NCBI GenBank assembly: GCA_002364005.1
Contig: DEXG01000005.1
Coordinates: forward strand, 1-64,000
Origin: Phycisphaerales bacterium UBA3190
Lineage (GTDB): Bacteria; Planctomycetota; Phycisphaerae; Phycisphaerales; UBA1924
Reading direction: 5' to 3'
Length of the DNA stretch: 64,000 nt
A model generated the notes under the pieces. It was not told the origin of the DNA. It ran no database searches and saw only the letters and a program-made list of their open reading frames with translations. The position numbers and the translations under genes are program-made. This document shows, piece after piece, positions 1 to 9,400 of the stretch (its first letter is position 1; each line of letters begins with the position of its first letter).

Positions 1-22
1 GCGAGGGCGCGGGGAGGGACAA
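1..22. repeat. Partial copy of repeat family C (GC-rich inverted repeat arm)
   Basis: The first bases of the window match the right arm of an intergenic repeat seen at 22922-22947 and 31807-31831 (core GCGCGGGGAGGGACA). Only the end of the element is visible because the window starts inside it. Confidence 0.6.
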
Positions 23-67
23 GATCGCCGCCTCTTCCCCATTGCCTCTCCTCCCCTATCCTCCCCC

Positions 68-448
68 ATGCCCACCTACACCATCACCGTCACCCACGAG
101 TTCTGTGCCGCCCACACGATCTCGATCGCAGGCACCCAGGAACCCCTCCACGGGCACAACTTCATCACCAAGGCCACCATCGCAGGCGACACCCTCGACG
201 CCGACGGGCTCCTGTGCGATTTCCACACCGTCCATGCCGTGCTGGTTGAGATCTGCAACCCCTTTACAAATCAGAACTTCAACGACACCCCCCCCTTCGA
301 CACCACCAACCCCTCCGCCGAACTCATTGCCAAACACATCGCCGACGAGTTGGCCAGCCGCCTTGATGACGCCCTGGCCCCCAACGCGCAGGTTCACAGC
401 GTGTCCATCACCGAAGCGCCGGGCTGCATCGCCACCTACACCCGCTAA
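68..448 (+). CDS. 6-pyruvoyl-tetrahydropterin synthase family protein, PTPS-III-like
   Basis: This 126-residue protein has the length of the PTPS/QueD family, zinc enzymes acting on 7,8-dihydroneopterin triphosphate. Zinc ligands are visible as H16 (HEFCAAH) and the HGH pair H28/H30. QueD and PTPS-I carry a catalytic Cys four residues before HGH (CxxxHGH). Here that position is Q24, followed by E25, giving ExxHGH. That is the signature reported for PTPS-III, which can make 6-hydroxymethyl-dihydropterin and replace FolB in folate synthesis. A queuosine role (QueD) is therefore less certain than the family call. The ATG follows a pyrimidine tract with no Shine-Dalgarno site, and an almost identical tract precedes the gene at 1372. 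Confidence 0.88.
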   Translation: MPTYTITVTHEFCAAHTISIAGTQEPLHGHNFITKATIAGDTLDADGLLCDFHTVHAVLVEICNPFTNQNFNDTPPFDTTNPSAELIAKHIADELASRLDDALAPNAQVHSVSITEAPGCIATYTR

Positions 449-607
449 CCCCCACGCGCAACTTCTGCCGAACCAGATCACCCGGCCCTGAATCTGGGCC
501 AATCTCCCCACCACCACCAAACCACCCCAACCGCCCCGCCGATCCACACCCTGTGCATCGGTATGGGCCGCTGCGCACCGATCGATCACCCAAACACCAA
601 AGGAACC

Positions 608-1198
608 ATGCGCATGTTCAACACACCATTCAACGGCGGCGGCAACTGGAACTGGAACAACGGCAACAACTGGGGCTTCAACGGCTTCGGTGGCGGCAAC
701 AACTTCGGTGCCAACAACTGGGGCCCGACCACGCCCTGGGGCTTCAACCCAGCTTTCACCGGCTTCGGCGGCGGCTTTGGCGGCGGCAACAACTGGGCAC
801 CCACCAACTGGTTCAACGGCTTCGGCGGCAACAGCACCCCCTGGGCCAACACCCCCTTCAACACAAACACCGGCTGGGGATTCAACCCTGCCTTCAACAG
901 CGGCTTCAACCCAGCATGGGGCTTCGCCGGCTTCCCATTCCCAGCCAATAACTGGGGATTCAACCCCGCCTTCAACAGCGGCTTCGCAGGCGGCTACACC
1001 AACGGCTTCGGCGGCTTCAACAACTGGTCAGAACCCACCGAGTTCACCGGCGAAGGTTTCGATGGCTCCAACGGCTACGCCCCCTTCCCAGGCAGCTACA
1101 ACCCCGGCTTCAATGGCGGCTTCAACCCCAACTTCAACCCCAACTTCAACTCCGGTTTCAACGGCGGCTACAACCCCGGTTTCAACCAAGCCGCCTGA
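608..1198 (+). CDS. Gly/Asn/Phe-rich low-complexity protein, unknown function
   Basis: This 196-residue protein is built almost entirely from G, N, F, P, A, W, T, S and Y in degenerate repeats such as GFNPAFNSGF, NNWGFNPAF and NPNFNPNFN. As read, it contains no Leu, Ile, Val, Lys, Cys or His, and its only Arg is residue 2. No signal peptide, membrane segment or known domain is visible. The start at 608 is preceded by AAAGGA at good spacing, and a strong terminator follows, so it looks like a genuine single-gene transcript. Periodic aromatic residues in a Gly/Asn matrix resemble prion-like or phase-separating sequences; that is an inference from composition. Confidence 0.7.
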   Translation: MRMFNTPFNGGGNWNWNNGNNWGFNGFGGGNNFGANNWGPTTPWGFNPAFTGFGGGFGGGNNWAPTNWFNGFGGNSTPWANTPFNTNTGWGFNPAFNSGFNPAWGFAGFPFPANNWGFNPAFNSGFAGGYTNGFGGFNNWSEPTEFTGEGFDGSNGYAPFPGSYNPGFNGGFNPNFNPNFNSGFNGGYNPGFNQAA

Positions 1199-1228
1199 TC
1201 GCTCCCCCACACCCTGATCTCACACCAC

Positions 1229-1255
1229 CTCCCCCGACACTCCGGGGGAGTTTTT
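1229..1255 (+). terminator. Rho-independent terminator of the Gly/Asn/Phe-rich gene
   Basis: An 8-bp stem CTCCCCCG/CGGGGGAG with a 6-base loop is followed by five T. It lies 30 bases after the stop at 1198. Confidence 0.85.
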
Positions 1256-1371
1256 CCGCGCGAACACTCCCCGCGAGGCCGCAGGGACGCACAATGCATT
1301 GCCTATTGCCTACCAAAGGTCCGCCTCCGCCGGATTGCCCACTGCCCCTTACCTACTCCCTATCCTCCCCC

Positions 1372-2202
1372 ATGCAACTCCGATTCCTCGGCACCGGCAC
1401 CTCCGCGGGCATCCCCGTCATCGCATGCGACTGCAGCGTCTGTACCTCCACCGACCCGCGCGATACCCGCACACGATGCTCGGCCACCCTCGAGTTCACC
1501 GACCCCACGGGCACCGATCGCGTCATCCTCATCGATACCTCCCCCGACCTGCGCACCCAGGTCCTGCGCGAGAACATCACACGCATCGACGCCATCCTCT
1601 TTACACACAACCATGTCGACCACACCTTCGGGCTCGACGAGGTCCGACGCTTCAACGAGGTCATGAAGCAGACCATCCCCATCTACGCCGACGAACACAC
1701 CATGAACGCCCTCGGTCGCGTCTATCAGCACATCTTCTCGCCGCACACCAACATCCAATCCTCCTTCATCGCCTCCCTCGAACCCACCATCATCTTCCCA
1801 TACGAACCCTTCACCCTCTTCGGGCTCACCATCACCCCCGTCACCCTGATGCACGGCAAGCTCCCGATCCTCGGCTACCTCTTCGAGCAACCCAGCCCAG
1901 AAGCAAACCAGCCCGATCTGCTCCCCCTCGCCTACTGCACCGATGTCTCCCACATCCCCGACGATTCCATGCCCCACCTTGAGCGAGCCAACACCCTCGT
2001 GCTCGATGCCCTCCGCGAACGCCCGCACAAAACCCACTTCACCGTCGAGCAAGCCGTCGAAGCCGCTCGCCAAATCAACGCTTCTCGGACCTATCTCATC
2101 CACATGACCCACGACCTGGCCCATCAAACGACCGATACCGCGCTCCCAGACGACATCAACCTCGCATACGACGGCTTGATCATCCCAGAAAGCGGCTTCT
2201 AA
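1372..2202 (+). CDS. MBL-fold metallo-hydrolase, PhnP/YycJ-like
   Basis: This 276-residue protein begins MQLRFLGTGTSAGIPV, typical of the PhnP/YycJ branch of the metallo-beta-lactamase fold. The metal-binding motif is THNHVDHTFGLDE (HxHxDH with Asn between the first two His). Further ligands are likely in the HGKLPILGYLF, YCTDVSHIP and HMTHDL segments. The Cys-rich CDCSVC near residue 17-22 is also common in this subgroup, which hydrolyses cyclic phosphodiesters or nucleic acids. The substrate cannot be read from the sequence. The start at 1372 aligns with the conserved N-terminus; the upstream tract is pyrimidine-rich with no Shine-Dalgarno site. Confidence 0.88.
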   Translation: MQLRFLGTGTSAGIPVIACDCSVCTSTDPRDTRTRCSATLEFTDPTGTDRVILIDTSPDLRTQVLRENITRIDAILFTHNHVDHTFGLDEVRRFNEVMKQTIPIYADEHTMNALGRVYQHIFSPHTNIQSSFIASLEPTIIFPYEPFTLFGLTITPVTLMHGKLPILGYLFEQPSPEANQPDLLPLAYCTDVSHIPDDSMPHLERANTLVLDALRERPHKTHFTVEQAVEAARQINASRTYLIHMTHDLAHQTTDTALPDDINLAYDGLIIPESGF

Positions 2203-2300
2203 ACACTTTCTTCTTGCATGGATCCCGAATCGTGGCATTCTCCACCTGTCGCCCAGATCGTTCGGGCGAGTTTGGACAACCAAGAGAGAGGAGCCCAGCC

Positions 2301-2483
2301 ATGCCAGATTCGTTCAACCAGCGCCAAGCCGCCAAGCCCGCACCCCAGATCACCTCCCTCTCCACCGCCTTCCCGATGCACTTCGAATCCAGCGAGCCCG
2401 TCCGCAACACCTCACCCCGCACCGAACGCTCGAACAACACCGCCCAGGCCCGCAGCCCCCACCGCCACGACGCCGGCGAGTGA
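2301..2483 (+). CDS. Possible small hypothetical protein
   Basis: A 60-codon frame starts at an ATG with a good Shine-Dalgarno match (GAGAGGAG, spacing about 9) and ends before a terminator-like hairpin. The product is polar, rich in Ser, Pro, Arg and Gln, with no recognisable domain or membrane segment. The ribosome-binding site and terminator support a real gene; the low-complexity sequence does not help. It lies between the MBL hydrolase and atpG. Confidence 0.4.
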   Translation: MPDSFNQRQAAKPAPQITSLSTAFPMHFESSEPVRNTSPRTERSNNTAQARSPHRHDAGE

Positions 2484-2525
2484 GCACGCCGGGCACCCAG
2501 CGACAACCCAAATTCCCACAATTGA

Positions 2526-2546
2526 GCCCCCCAAGGGGGCTTCTTT
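2526..2546 (+). terminator. Terminator-like hairpin upstream of atpG
   Basis: GCCCCCCAAGGGGGC forms a short strong stem followed by TTCTTTC. It lies between the small frame ending at 2483 and atpG at 2587, and would separate the two transcripts. Confidence 0.6.
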
Positions 2547-2586
2547 CATATGACCAAACCCGCATCCGGGCCTACCATCCCCTCCC

Positions 2587-3453
2587 ATGGGTAACACACG
2601 AGACATCAAGAAGCGCATGAAAGCGGTCGGCAACATCAAGCGGATCACCCGCACGATGCAGATGATCGCCACCTCCAAGTTCGCACGCGCACAGCAGGCA
2701 TCGATCGCCTCGCGACCATACACCGAGTCCCTCTTCGGGCTCGTGGCCAAGCTCAGTGCCGCGGGTGTGGGTGAAGAGAACCCCCTGCTGAACCAGGTCA
2801 ACCCCGACGCGCCCGAGCTCACGCTCGTCATCTCGGCTGAACGAGGACTCTGCGGCCCGTACAACGGCACCATCCTCCGAACCTCGCTGCGACACCTGCG
2901 AGCCACACCCGACACCAAGCTCGAGGTCGTTGGTAAGAAGGGCGCAACAGCCCTCCGGTTCAACGGCTACAAGGACTTCAAGCACCTCCCCGCGTTCGGC
3001 GACAAGCCCGCCTACGAGGATGTCGAACGCCTCGCCGCCGACTACATCAAGCGATTCGCCAACGGCGAGATCTCGGCCGTCCGCATCGTCTTCATGAAGT
3101 ACATCTCAGCCGGCAAGCAGACACCCACCGTCCTCCAGCTCCTGCCCTTCTCGGCACCCGAGAGCACCGAGCAAGCCGAGGAATCGGGATTCAACGACAT
3201 CTACGAGTTCTCCCCCGACGCCGAATCACTGCTCGACTTCCTGCTCCCCGCGGCGGTCAAGGCCGTGCTCTTCCAGAGCTTCAACGATGCGATCGTCTCC
3301 GAGCACATCGCGCGTATGGTCGCGATGAAAGCCGCGACCGACAACGCCGGCAAGATGGGCCACGCCCTCAAACGCCAGTTCAACCGCATGCGTCAGGCAC
3401 AGATCACCACCGAGCTCACCGAGATCATCTCGGGTGCCGCCGCCCTCGAATAA
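2587..3453 (+). CDS. atpG: F1Fo ATP synthase gamma subunit
   Basis: This 288-residue protein is the normal length for AtpG, the rotating central stalk that couples the membrane Fo ring to the F1 catalytic head. The N-terminal helix (MGNTRDIKKRMKAVGNIKRI then TRTMQMIATSKF) and the C-terminal helix (MVAMKAATDNA followed by RMRQAQITTELTEIISGAAA) are both intact and form the coiled coil of the rotor. No Shine-Dalgarno site is seen before the ATG. No other ATP synthase subunit lies on either side: the neighbours are an MBL hydrolase and an M16-like protein, and its own terminator follows. It is therefore transcribed apart from any atp operon. Confidence 0.97.
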   Translation: MGNTRDIKKRMKAVGNIKRITRTMQMIATSKFARAQQASIASRPYTESLFGLVAKLSAAGVGEENPLLNQVNPDAPELTLVISAERGLCGPYNGTILRTSLRHLRATPDTKLEVVGKKGATALRFNGYKDFKHLPAFGDKPAYEDVERLAADYIKRFANGEISAVRIVFMKYISAGKQTPTVLQLLPFSAPESTEQAEESGFNDIYEFSPDAESLLDFLLPAAVKAVLFQSFNDAIVSEHIARMVAMKAATDNAGKMGHALKRQFNRMRQAQITTELTEIISGAAALE

Positions 3454-3491
3454 GCGGGCAGCCCAAACGATCAACCATCACAGCACACACA

Positions 3492-3518
3492 ACGCGATCC
3501 GAAACGGATCGCGTTTTT
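3492..3518 (+). terminator. Terminator after atpG
   Basis: Perfect 10-bp stem ACGCGATCCG/CGGATCGCGT with an AAA loop and a following T run. It lies between the convergent atpG and M16-like gene. Confidence 0.92.
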
Positions 3519-3545
3519 CTGCGCCCTCACGCGATATGGACCAGA

Positions 3546-6398
3546 TCATTGATCTTGCGGGTGCACCCGGATCGCAAAGCGTTGCCCGCCACCCAATGCC
3601 GACCGGAGGGCCATGGTGGCCGCGTCCGCATCCACCGCAGCGTACCCCGCCCGGACAGACCAGACATCCTCGATCGTGCGCCCGTTGAGCCCCACGCCGC
3701 TCAGACGCGTGCTCCAGTAGCGGGCGCTGCGGGCGTAGTGCCCGAGCATCTGGTCCAGATCCGCCTTGATGGGATCAAGCTCATCGAAGCCAATCCCCTC
3801 GCTGAGCATCTCGTCGGCAACATCACGCACCAGACCCATCACCGCATCATCTCCGCTCCCCTCCACCAGGAAGAGGAGCGCCCAACGGTCACGCAGCGAA
3901 TCGCTCGTCACAACCTGCACATCGACCGACGCCTCGTAGCCGTGCTGTTCAACGGCGGCTCGAACCCGCTCGCCAAGCACCATCGACGCAAGGATCGTCG
4001 CACGCAGCGTGGCCAGGTCCTCGACCGAGCCGCCCAGCACGCCCGAGACCTGCTTCGGCTCGCCCGCAACCAGCTCAATCTCACAGGTCCGATCCCCCTG
4101 GGCTGATAGTTCCAGCTTGCCCGCAGCACCAGCATCGCCTTCCCGCCATGCCAGCTCGCCCAGCATCGCCCCCGCCCGCTCGACCATCTCCCCCGCGTCG
4201 ACCTCGCCCGTGATTCCCACCGTAATCTGCGCCGTGCGCACGATGCGGGAGAGCACCCGCTGGGCATCATCCAGACTCGGCACCTGACCATGATTCCCAG
4301 CCGCGTACTCAGGGTTGTACAGCAACGCCAGCCCGCGCTCGATCGGTTCCATCGACCCATCATCGCCCCGTGCCTGCTGCCACTGGGCAAAGACTCCCGC
4401 ATCGATCATCGGTCGATCGAGCAGCAGGTAGAGCAACCGCAACGCCTCTTCTTGGGCACCGATCGGCGCGCTGACGCGCAAGCGGAGCCCCCCGACCACG
4501 CGCCGAACCTGAACCTCGATCTCGTGCGTCTCGCAGAAGACCGCGAGCCAGCCCGCGTCCCGCGATTCGCTGCTGGGCGACCGCCAAGCGAGCATGGCCG
4601 CTTCGACCTCCGTTGCCCCCAGCGTCCCATCCCCAAACATCGTGCCCGAGAGCATGGCGCTCAGTTCGATGCGTGCCTCTTGTACTTCCACGACCGGGCG
4701 GGCAAACACCTTCACGCCATTGCCAAGCACCGCGCCCCATACGCCTGAAGGCGCGTGCTGTGTGACCTGCTCGATGTCCCCCTCGAACTCTTCCTCATTG
4801 AGCAGGGACCCGCCAAGCGTGCGCATCCAGTCGGGATCGATGGGCCCCAGCGCATGCGACCGGGCGTCCTCGACGATCTCACGAACCCGGACGCTCATCG
4901 CGGGCACATCCTCCAACGCGCCCCGACTCACCGCCAGCACCCGTGCGTCGTCGGCATTGAGTAACGCACGCACCTTCTGGTTCACCTGCGCATCGCTGAT
5001 CTGAGGCATCACTCGCGTCGCCTCCTGGTCCCACCGCTTCGCGCTGAGCACCGGACGCCCGCTCGTAACCAGCCAGTGCACCAGCCATATACGCTCATGG
5101 CTCGCCATCGTCTCCCACTCGACCGCTTCTCGGTGCCAGCGCGCCAAGAGCGAGCCGCGGGCGCGGGCGATCTCGTCGGCCCCAACCCGCCCCATCGCCA
5201 GACGATCGGACTCGCTCACCATCGCCCGCAACGAACGCTCCCAATCCGAGTCCGAGACCCCCGTCCCCTCGATCACGCACTGCAGCAGCTCCGCCTGCCC
5301 CGCCAGCTCCAGGCCATCGATCGAAACCTCGATCTCGCTCCCCAGCGATGCGAGCAACAACCGTTCCAAACGGTTGCGGATCAGCTCCAGCGATACGCGG
5401 TGCAGCACCTGTTCACGCAGCATCGCATCATCAAACCGGCTGGCACACACATCCCACGCCTCGAAGCACGCATCCTCAACCCCACGCACCCAGACCATCG
5501 CGACCTGATGGTTCTCCATCTCCGGGTCCAGCCCCATCACGAACCGCGAGCCCGCGATGTCCTGCCGCAGATCGGTCAACGCCCCACACGCAACCGGCTC
5601 GATCCCGCCCAGCGATTCGGTGAGCAACCCATCGAGATCCAGCCGATCCAGATCACCCATCACGATCAGTGTCGACCGGCTCGCCCGGTACCCACGCTCG
5701 ACGAATGCCTCGATCTTCTCCCGACTCAACGCGCCCAGCTCGTCCGCTTCTGGGAACAGAGCGTGCAGCCCGATCCCCTGCTCACCAAGCAGCTCCGGGA
5801 GCCAGTGCTGGCGGGCTCGCATGTCGGGGCTCATCATCGATTCGATCCGCTCGATGACCGCTCGACGAGCCAGATCGACCCGCTCATCAGTGACCGCCCA
5901 AGCGTCTGGGGCCAGCAGGCCCGCGTAGTAGCTGAGCACCCGGCGCACCGAATCCGCATCCCCGGCGCTCGCACGCCCCATGAAGATCGTTTGATCGAGC
6001 GTGACCAGCGAACCACGCGCCTGAACCGGGAACGCGTCATCACCACTGGAAAGCAGGGCATCGACCGCCTCTCGATCGAACCCCGCCACACCCTCCCGGG
6101 CAATCGCGTCAGCCATGTAGGCCGCACCAAACTCGTCGCCTCGCTCGTCCATGCTCCCGGCACGGACCACAAGCCACATCTGCAACGCACCCGCATCGGT
6201 CTCATTCGCAGCGTCCGCGTCCATGGGCACCATGACCACGCTGAGCCCATTGTTCAGACTGAACCGGCGTACGCCTTGGTCATCTTCGATCCGATCGTCC
6301 GCCATCGCCCCGCCGACGATGCCCAACAGCACCGCCATGCACACCAGCATCTTTGCTCGCACCGACACCAGACTGAAAAGACCCGATTTCACGCTCAT
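3546..6398 (-). CDS. Secreted M16-like (insulinase family) protein lacking the HxxEH motif
   Basis: This protein of about 950 residues has the M16 arrangement of two repeated halves. The N-terminal strand (LNNGLSVVMVPMD then LQMWLVVRAGSMDE) matches the family. At the place where zinc-binding HFLEH should follow, it reads FGAAYMADAIAREG, so both His and the catalytic Glu are absent. No other HxxEH occurs in the protein. It is probably a non-catalytic partner or scaffold; active M16B enzymes are often heterodimers with an inactive subunit. The ATG at 6398 gives a signal peptide (hydrophobic MLVCMAVLLGIVGG, cleavage after AMA), favoured over the GTG at 6446. It directly follows the helicase gene, suggesting cotranscription. 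Confidence 0.85.
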   Translation of the reverse strand: MSVKSGLFSLVSVRAKMLVCMAVLLGIVGGAMADDRIEDDQGVRRFSLNNGLSVVMVPMDADAANETDAGALQMWLVVRAGSMDERGDEFGAAYMADAIAREGVAGFDREAVDALLSSGDDAFPVQARGSLVTLDQTIFMGRASAGDADSVRRVLSYYAGLLAPDAWAVTDERVDLARRAVIERIESMMSPDMRARQHWLPELLGEQGIGLHALFPEADELGALSREKIEAFVERGYRASRSTLIVMGDLDRLDLDGLLTESLGGIEPVACGALTDLRQDIAGSRFVMGLDPEMENHQVAMVWVRGVEDACFEAWDVCASRFDDAMLREQVLHRVSLELIRNRLERLLLASLGSEIEVSIDGLELAGQAELLQCVIEGTGVSDSDWERSLRAMVSESDRLAMGRVGADEIARARGSLLARWHREAVEWETMASHERIWLVHWLVTSGRPVLSAKRWDQEATRVMPQISDAQVNQKVRALLNADDARVLAVSRGALEDVPAMSVRVREIVEDARSHALGPIDPDWMRTLGGSLLNEEEFEGDIEQVTQHAPSGVWGAVLGNGVKVFARPVVEVQEARIELSAMLSGTMFGDGTLGATEVEAAMLAWRSPSSESRDAGWLAVFCETHEIEVQVRRVVGGLRLRVSAPIGAQEEALRLLYLLLDRPMIDAGVFAQWQQARGDDGSMEPIERGLALLYNPEYAAGNHGQVPSLDDAQRVLSRIVRTAQITVGITGEVDAGEMVERAGAMLGELAWREGDAGAAGKLELSAQGDRTCEIELVAGEPKQVSGVLGGSVEDLATLRATILASMVLGERVRAAVEQHGYEASVDVQVVTSDSLRDRWALLFLVEGSGDDAVMGLVRDVADEMLSEGIGFDELDPIKADLDQMLGHYARSARYWSTRLSGVGLNGRTIEDVWSVRAGYAAVDADAATMALRSALGGGQRFAIRVHPQDQ

Positions 6399-6446
6399 AT
6401 CTACCGCCCAAGACCGGCTCCGCTTCAAGAACGGCGTCCACCACAC

Positions 6447-9400
6447 TTAAATAGGGTTGTTTTCACCCGCTTCATTGTCCAAAAACGCCATCCCAGGGGC
6501 TTCGAGGATCATGCAGGACGAATCATTCCCTCGTTCCCGCACACAGGCACTGGACCGCGCCCAGTCCCCCGCGAGCATGCCTCGGATCGCTTTATCGATC
6601 GAGGCCCGGATCTTCTTCATATCCAGCGCGTCGAACCCGATCGTCCCGACCGACCCGTCCTGCAGACACCAGTACTCGCACACGCTCCCGGGCCCGGGCT
6701 GACCCATCGCGTGCTCGAGCACCATCGCGTAGATCCCCATCTGCTGATCGGACTTCTTGGGCTCGGTCAGCTTCTTGCTCGGGTAGCCCGTCTTGTAATC
6801 CACCACCCGCCAGCCATCGCCAATGGCATCCACGCGATCGATCTTGGCCCGCATGGTGTGCGTCACCTCATCGCAAACATAGGGCATCTGGATCTCCCGC
6901 TCGATCTCCAGGATGTGCGCATCCTCACGATGCATCTTGTGCCAGTACACATCCAGGATCGCGTCCAGCTGCTCCAGCTTCCCCTGATCGATCTCCCGCT
7001 CGCGGGGCCATTCGTGCATATACACCCCCCGCACCAGATTGCGCAGCTCGGTGTACCCCGGACGCTCGCCGCCCTCTGCGTCCACCCGCATCCAGTCCTT
7101 ATAGAACAGCTCCAGCCCCTTGTGCACCGCCACACCCAACACCCGGTGGGCGTCGTCGTCCTGGTGCAGCTTGAGCACCGACTCGGCCAGGAAACACCGC
7201 GGGCAGTGCAGGTAGCTCGATATCTTCGAGAAGCTCAGCGACAGGGGCGAACGCAACCCGGGATAGATCGGCGCGTCGACTCCCGCCGCGTCCTGCTCGG
7301 CGAGCACATCAACCAGTTGCTGGGCATACCCGCGCGTCTGCTCATCGTCCACCCAAGCGGGGACCTGCCCCGTCCGGAGCACCTCGTGCACCGCCGCCGC
7401 CCGATCGCTCGCGGCATGGATCCTTGCTTGCAGCTCATCCCGCGCGATCTCGCCCAGCTCATGCGCATCGATCGCCGAAGCCGCGTCCCGACGCGCCTCG
7501 CGCTTGGCCTGATCGAACGCGTCACGCACACGCGAGATCGCCTTGAACTCCGCGCTCAGTCGGCTGACCGCATCGCCCGCGCGATCCTCGTCGATCACAT
7601 CGGCGACATCCCGCTCGATCATCCGCTCGCCCATCGCCTCGCGCAGCTCCAGGGCGTAGTTGTCCGCGCTGGGCTTCTTGGGCAGCTTGGCCGTGATGAT
7701 CGCACGCCGCTCGGCCCGCGTCAGCGCCACGAAGAACACCCGCCGCTCCTCGTCTGCCAGGCGCGCCTTCTCGTCGCGATCGTCATCGCCCCGATCCTCG
7801 ACCCCCTCGGGCAGGTCCCCATCGTCGCCCTTCCCCGATGGCGCAAAGCCGTGATGCCCCACACGCGCGATAAAGACCGTGTCGAACTCCAGCCCCTTGG
7901 ACGAGTGGGCCGTGAGCATCGCCACCGCCCCGCGATCCTCCCCGAAGCTCGGCTCGTCCTGCTCAAAGGCCGACACCAGGTCCTCGGGCAGATCACCCAA
8001 CCGCTGATCGCGATCGTCCAGATCATCAAAGTACGCCAGCATCGACGCCAGATCGCCCGGCGCGTCGAACCGGTCGGCCCGTGTGCGAGCGAACTTGATG
8101 ATCGCCGCGATCGCCGAGATCCGCCGCGCCCGCGAACGCGCATCGCTCAGCTCCCGGTGCACCACCCCGGTACGCTTGATGATCTCCGTGATCGTTTCGA
8201 CGGCTCGCTGCTCACCGGCAACATAGCCCAGCTCGATCAGCAGGCGGTGCATCGCCTCGATCCGATCGCGCATCTCGCCCTCGCTGCGCTCCAGCACCCA
8301 CTCGATCAGTGTCCCGGGGTCGCGCACCGACGCGTCCGGATCATCAGCCCGCTGCTCGTAGAGCGCCCTGGCAGCCTTGTACGAGTTGAACAACGCGCTG
8401 AGCTTCACCGGGTTCACCCGGTAGGGCGGACGGGTCAGCACCCGCTGGAGGTTGGGGACCGATTCCGGGTCCTCAATCAGACGCGCCCAGGCGAACACAT
8501 CACGCGCCCCCTCATCCTCCATGGGCGAGGCCTTGTCACGCATGTCGATCGGGATGCCCTCAAGCGTCAGGGTTCGGGCGATCTGCTCGAGAAACGCGCC
8601 CGAGCGGGCGATGACCGCGCACGAGCTGAAGCTGAAATCCTTGCCCCCGGCGCTGGCCATCTGCAGCAGCATCGACGCGATCGCATCGCCCGTCTGGTTG
8701 TCGTCGGCCATGCGCACCAGCTCAAGCGACGAGCCCGCGATATCGCCACGATGGGCGTCGGCCTCCTTGTCGGGCGCAAAGCGCGACTCGGCACGCGTGA
8801 TCGACGCGTTGCTCGCATCCACAATCACCCGAGCGCTGCGGTAGTTCGTCGTCAGCTGCACCGTCTTGGCGTGCGTCCAGATCCCCGCAAAGTGCGCAAA
8901 GGCCCGGTCATCCGCCCCGCGGAACCCGTAGATGCTCTGATCGTCATCGCCCACCACGCACACATCCGCCCGCTCGCTCGGGGGACACAGCGCCCGGATC
9001 ATCTCGATCTGGGCCATGTTCACATCCTGGAACTCATCCACCACCAGATGGCAATGATCGTGCTGCACAATCGAAGCAACCTGCGGGTTCGCCTGCACCA
9101 GCTTGGTCGGGAGCATGATCAGGTCATCGATCACCACCCAGCCACGCTCGCGGCAACGCGACTCGAAGTGCCCATAGACCGCGACCGCCTGCTCGAACCG
9201 CTCCAGCTCCGCCCGGCGCGCTTCGCGGTCCTCCGGCTCGTACCGATCGACCGAGTCCATCGCCCCATCGAGCCACGACCGGGCCGACTGCGCATCCATC
9301 CCCAGGTGCCGCAGCGAATCCATGCACCCGCGGGCGTGGTCGACCGCGGCTCCAATGCCCGTGCTCAACGAGCGTCGATACAGTCGCTCCTCGCGGATGA

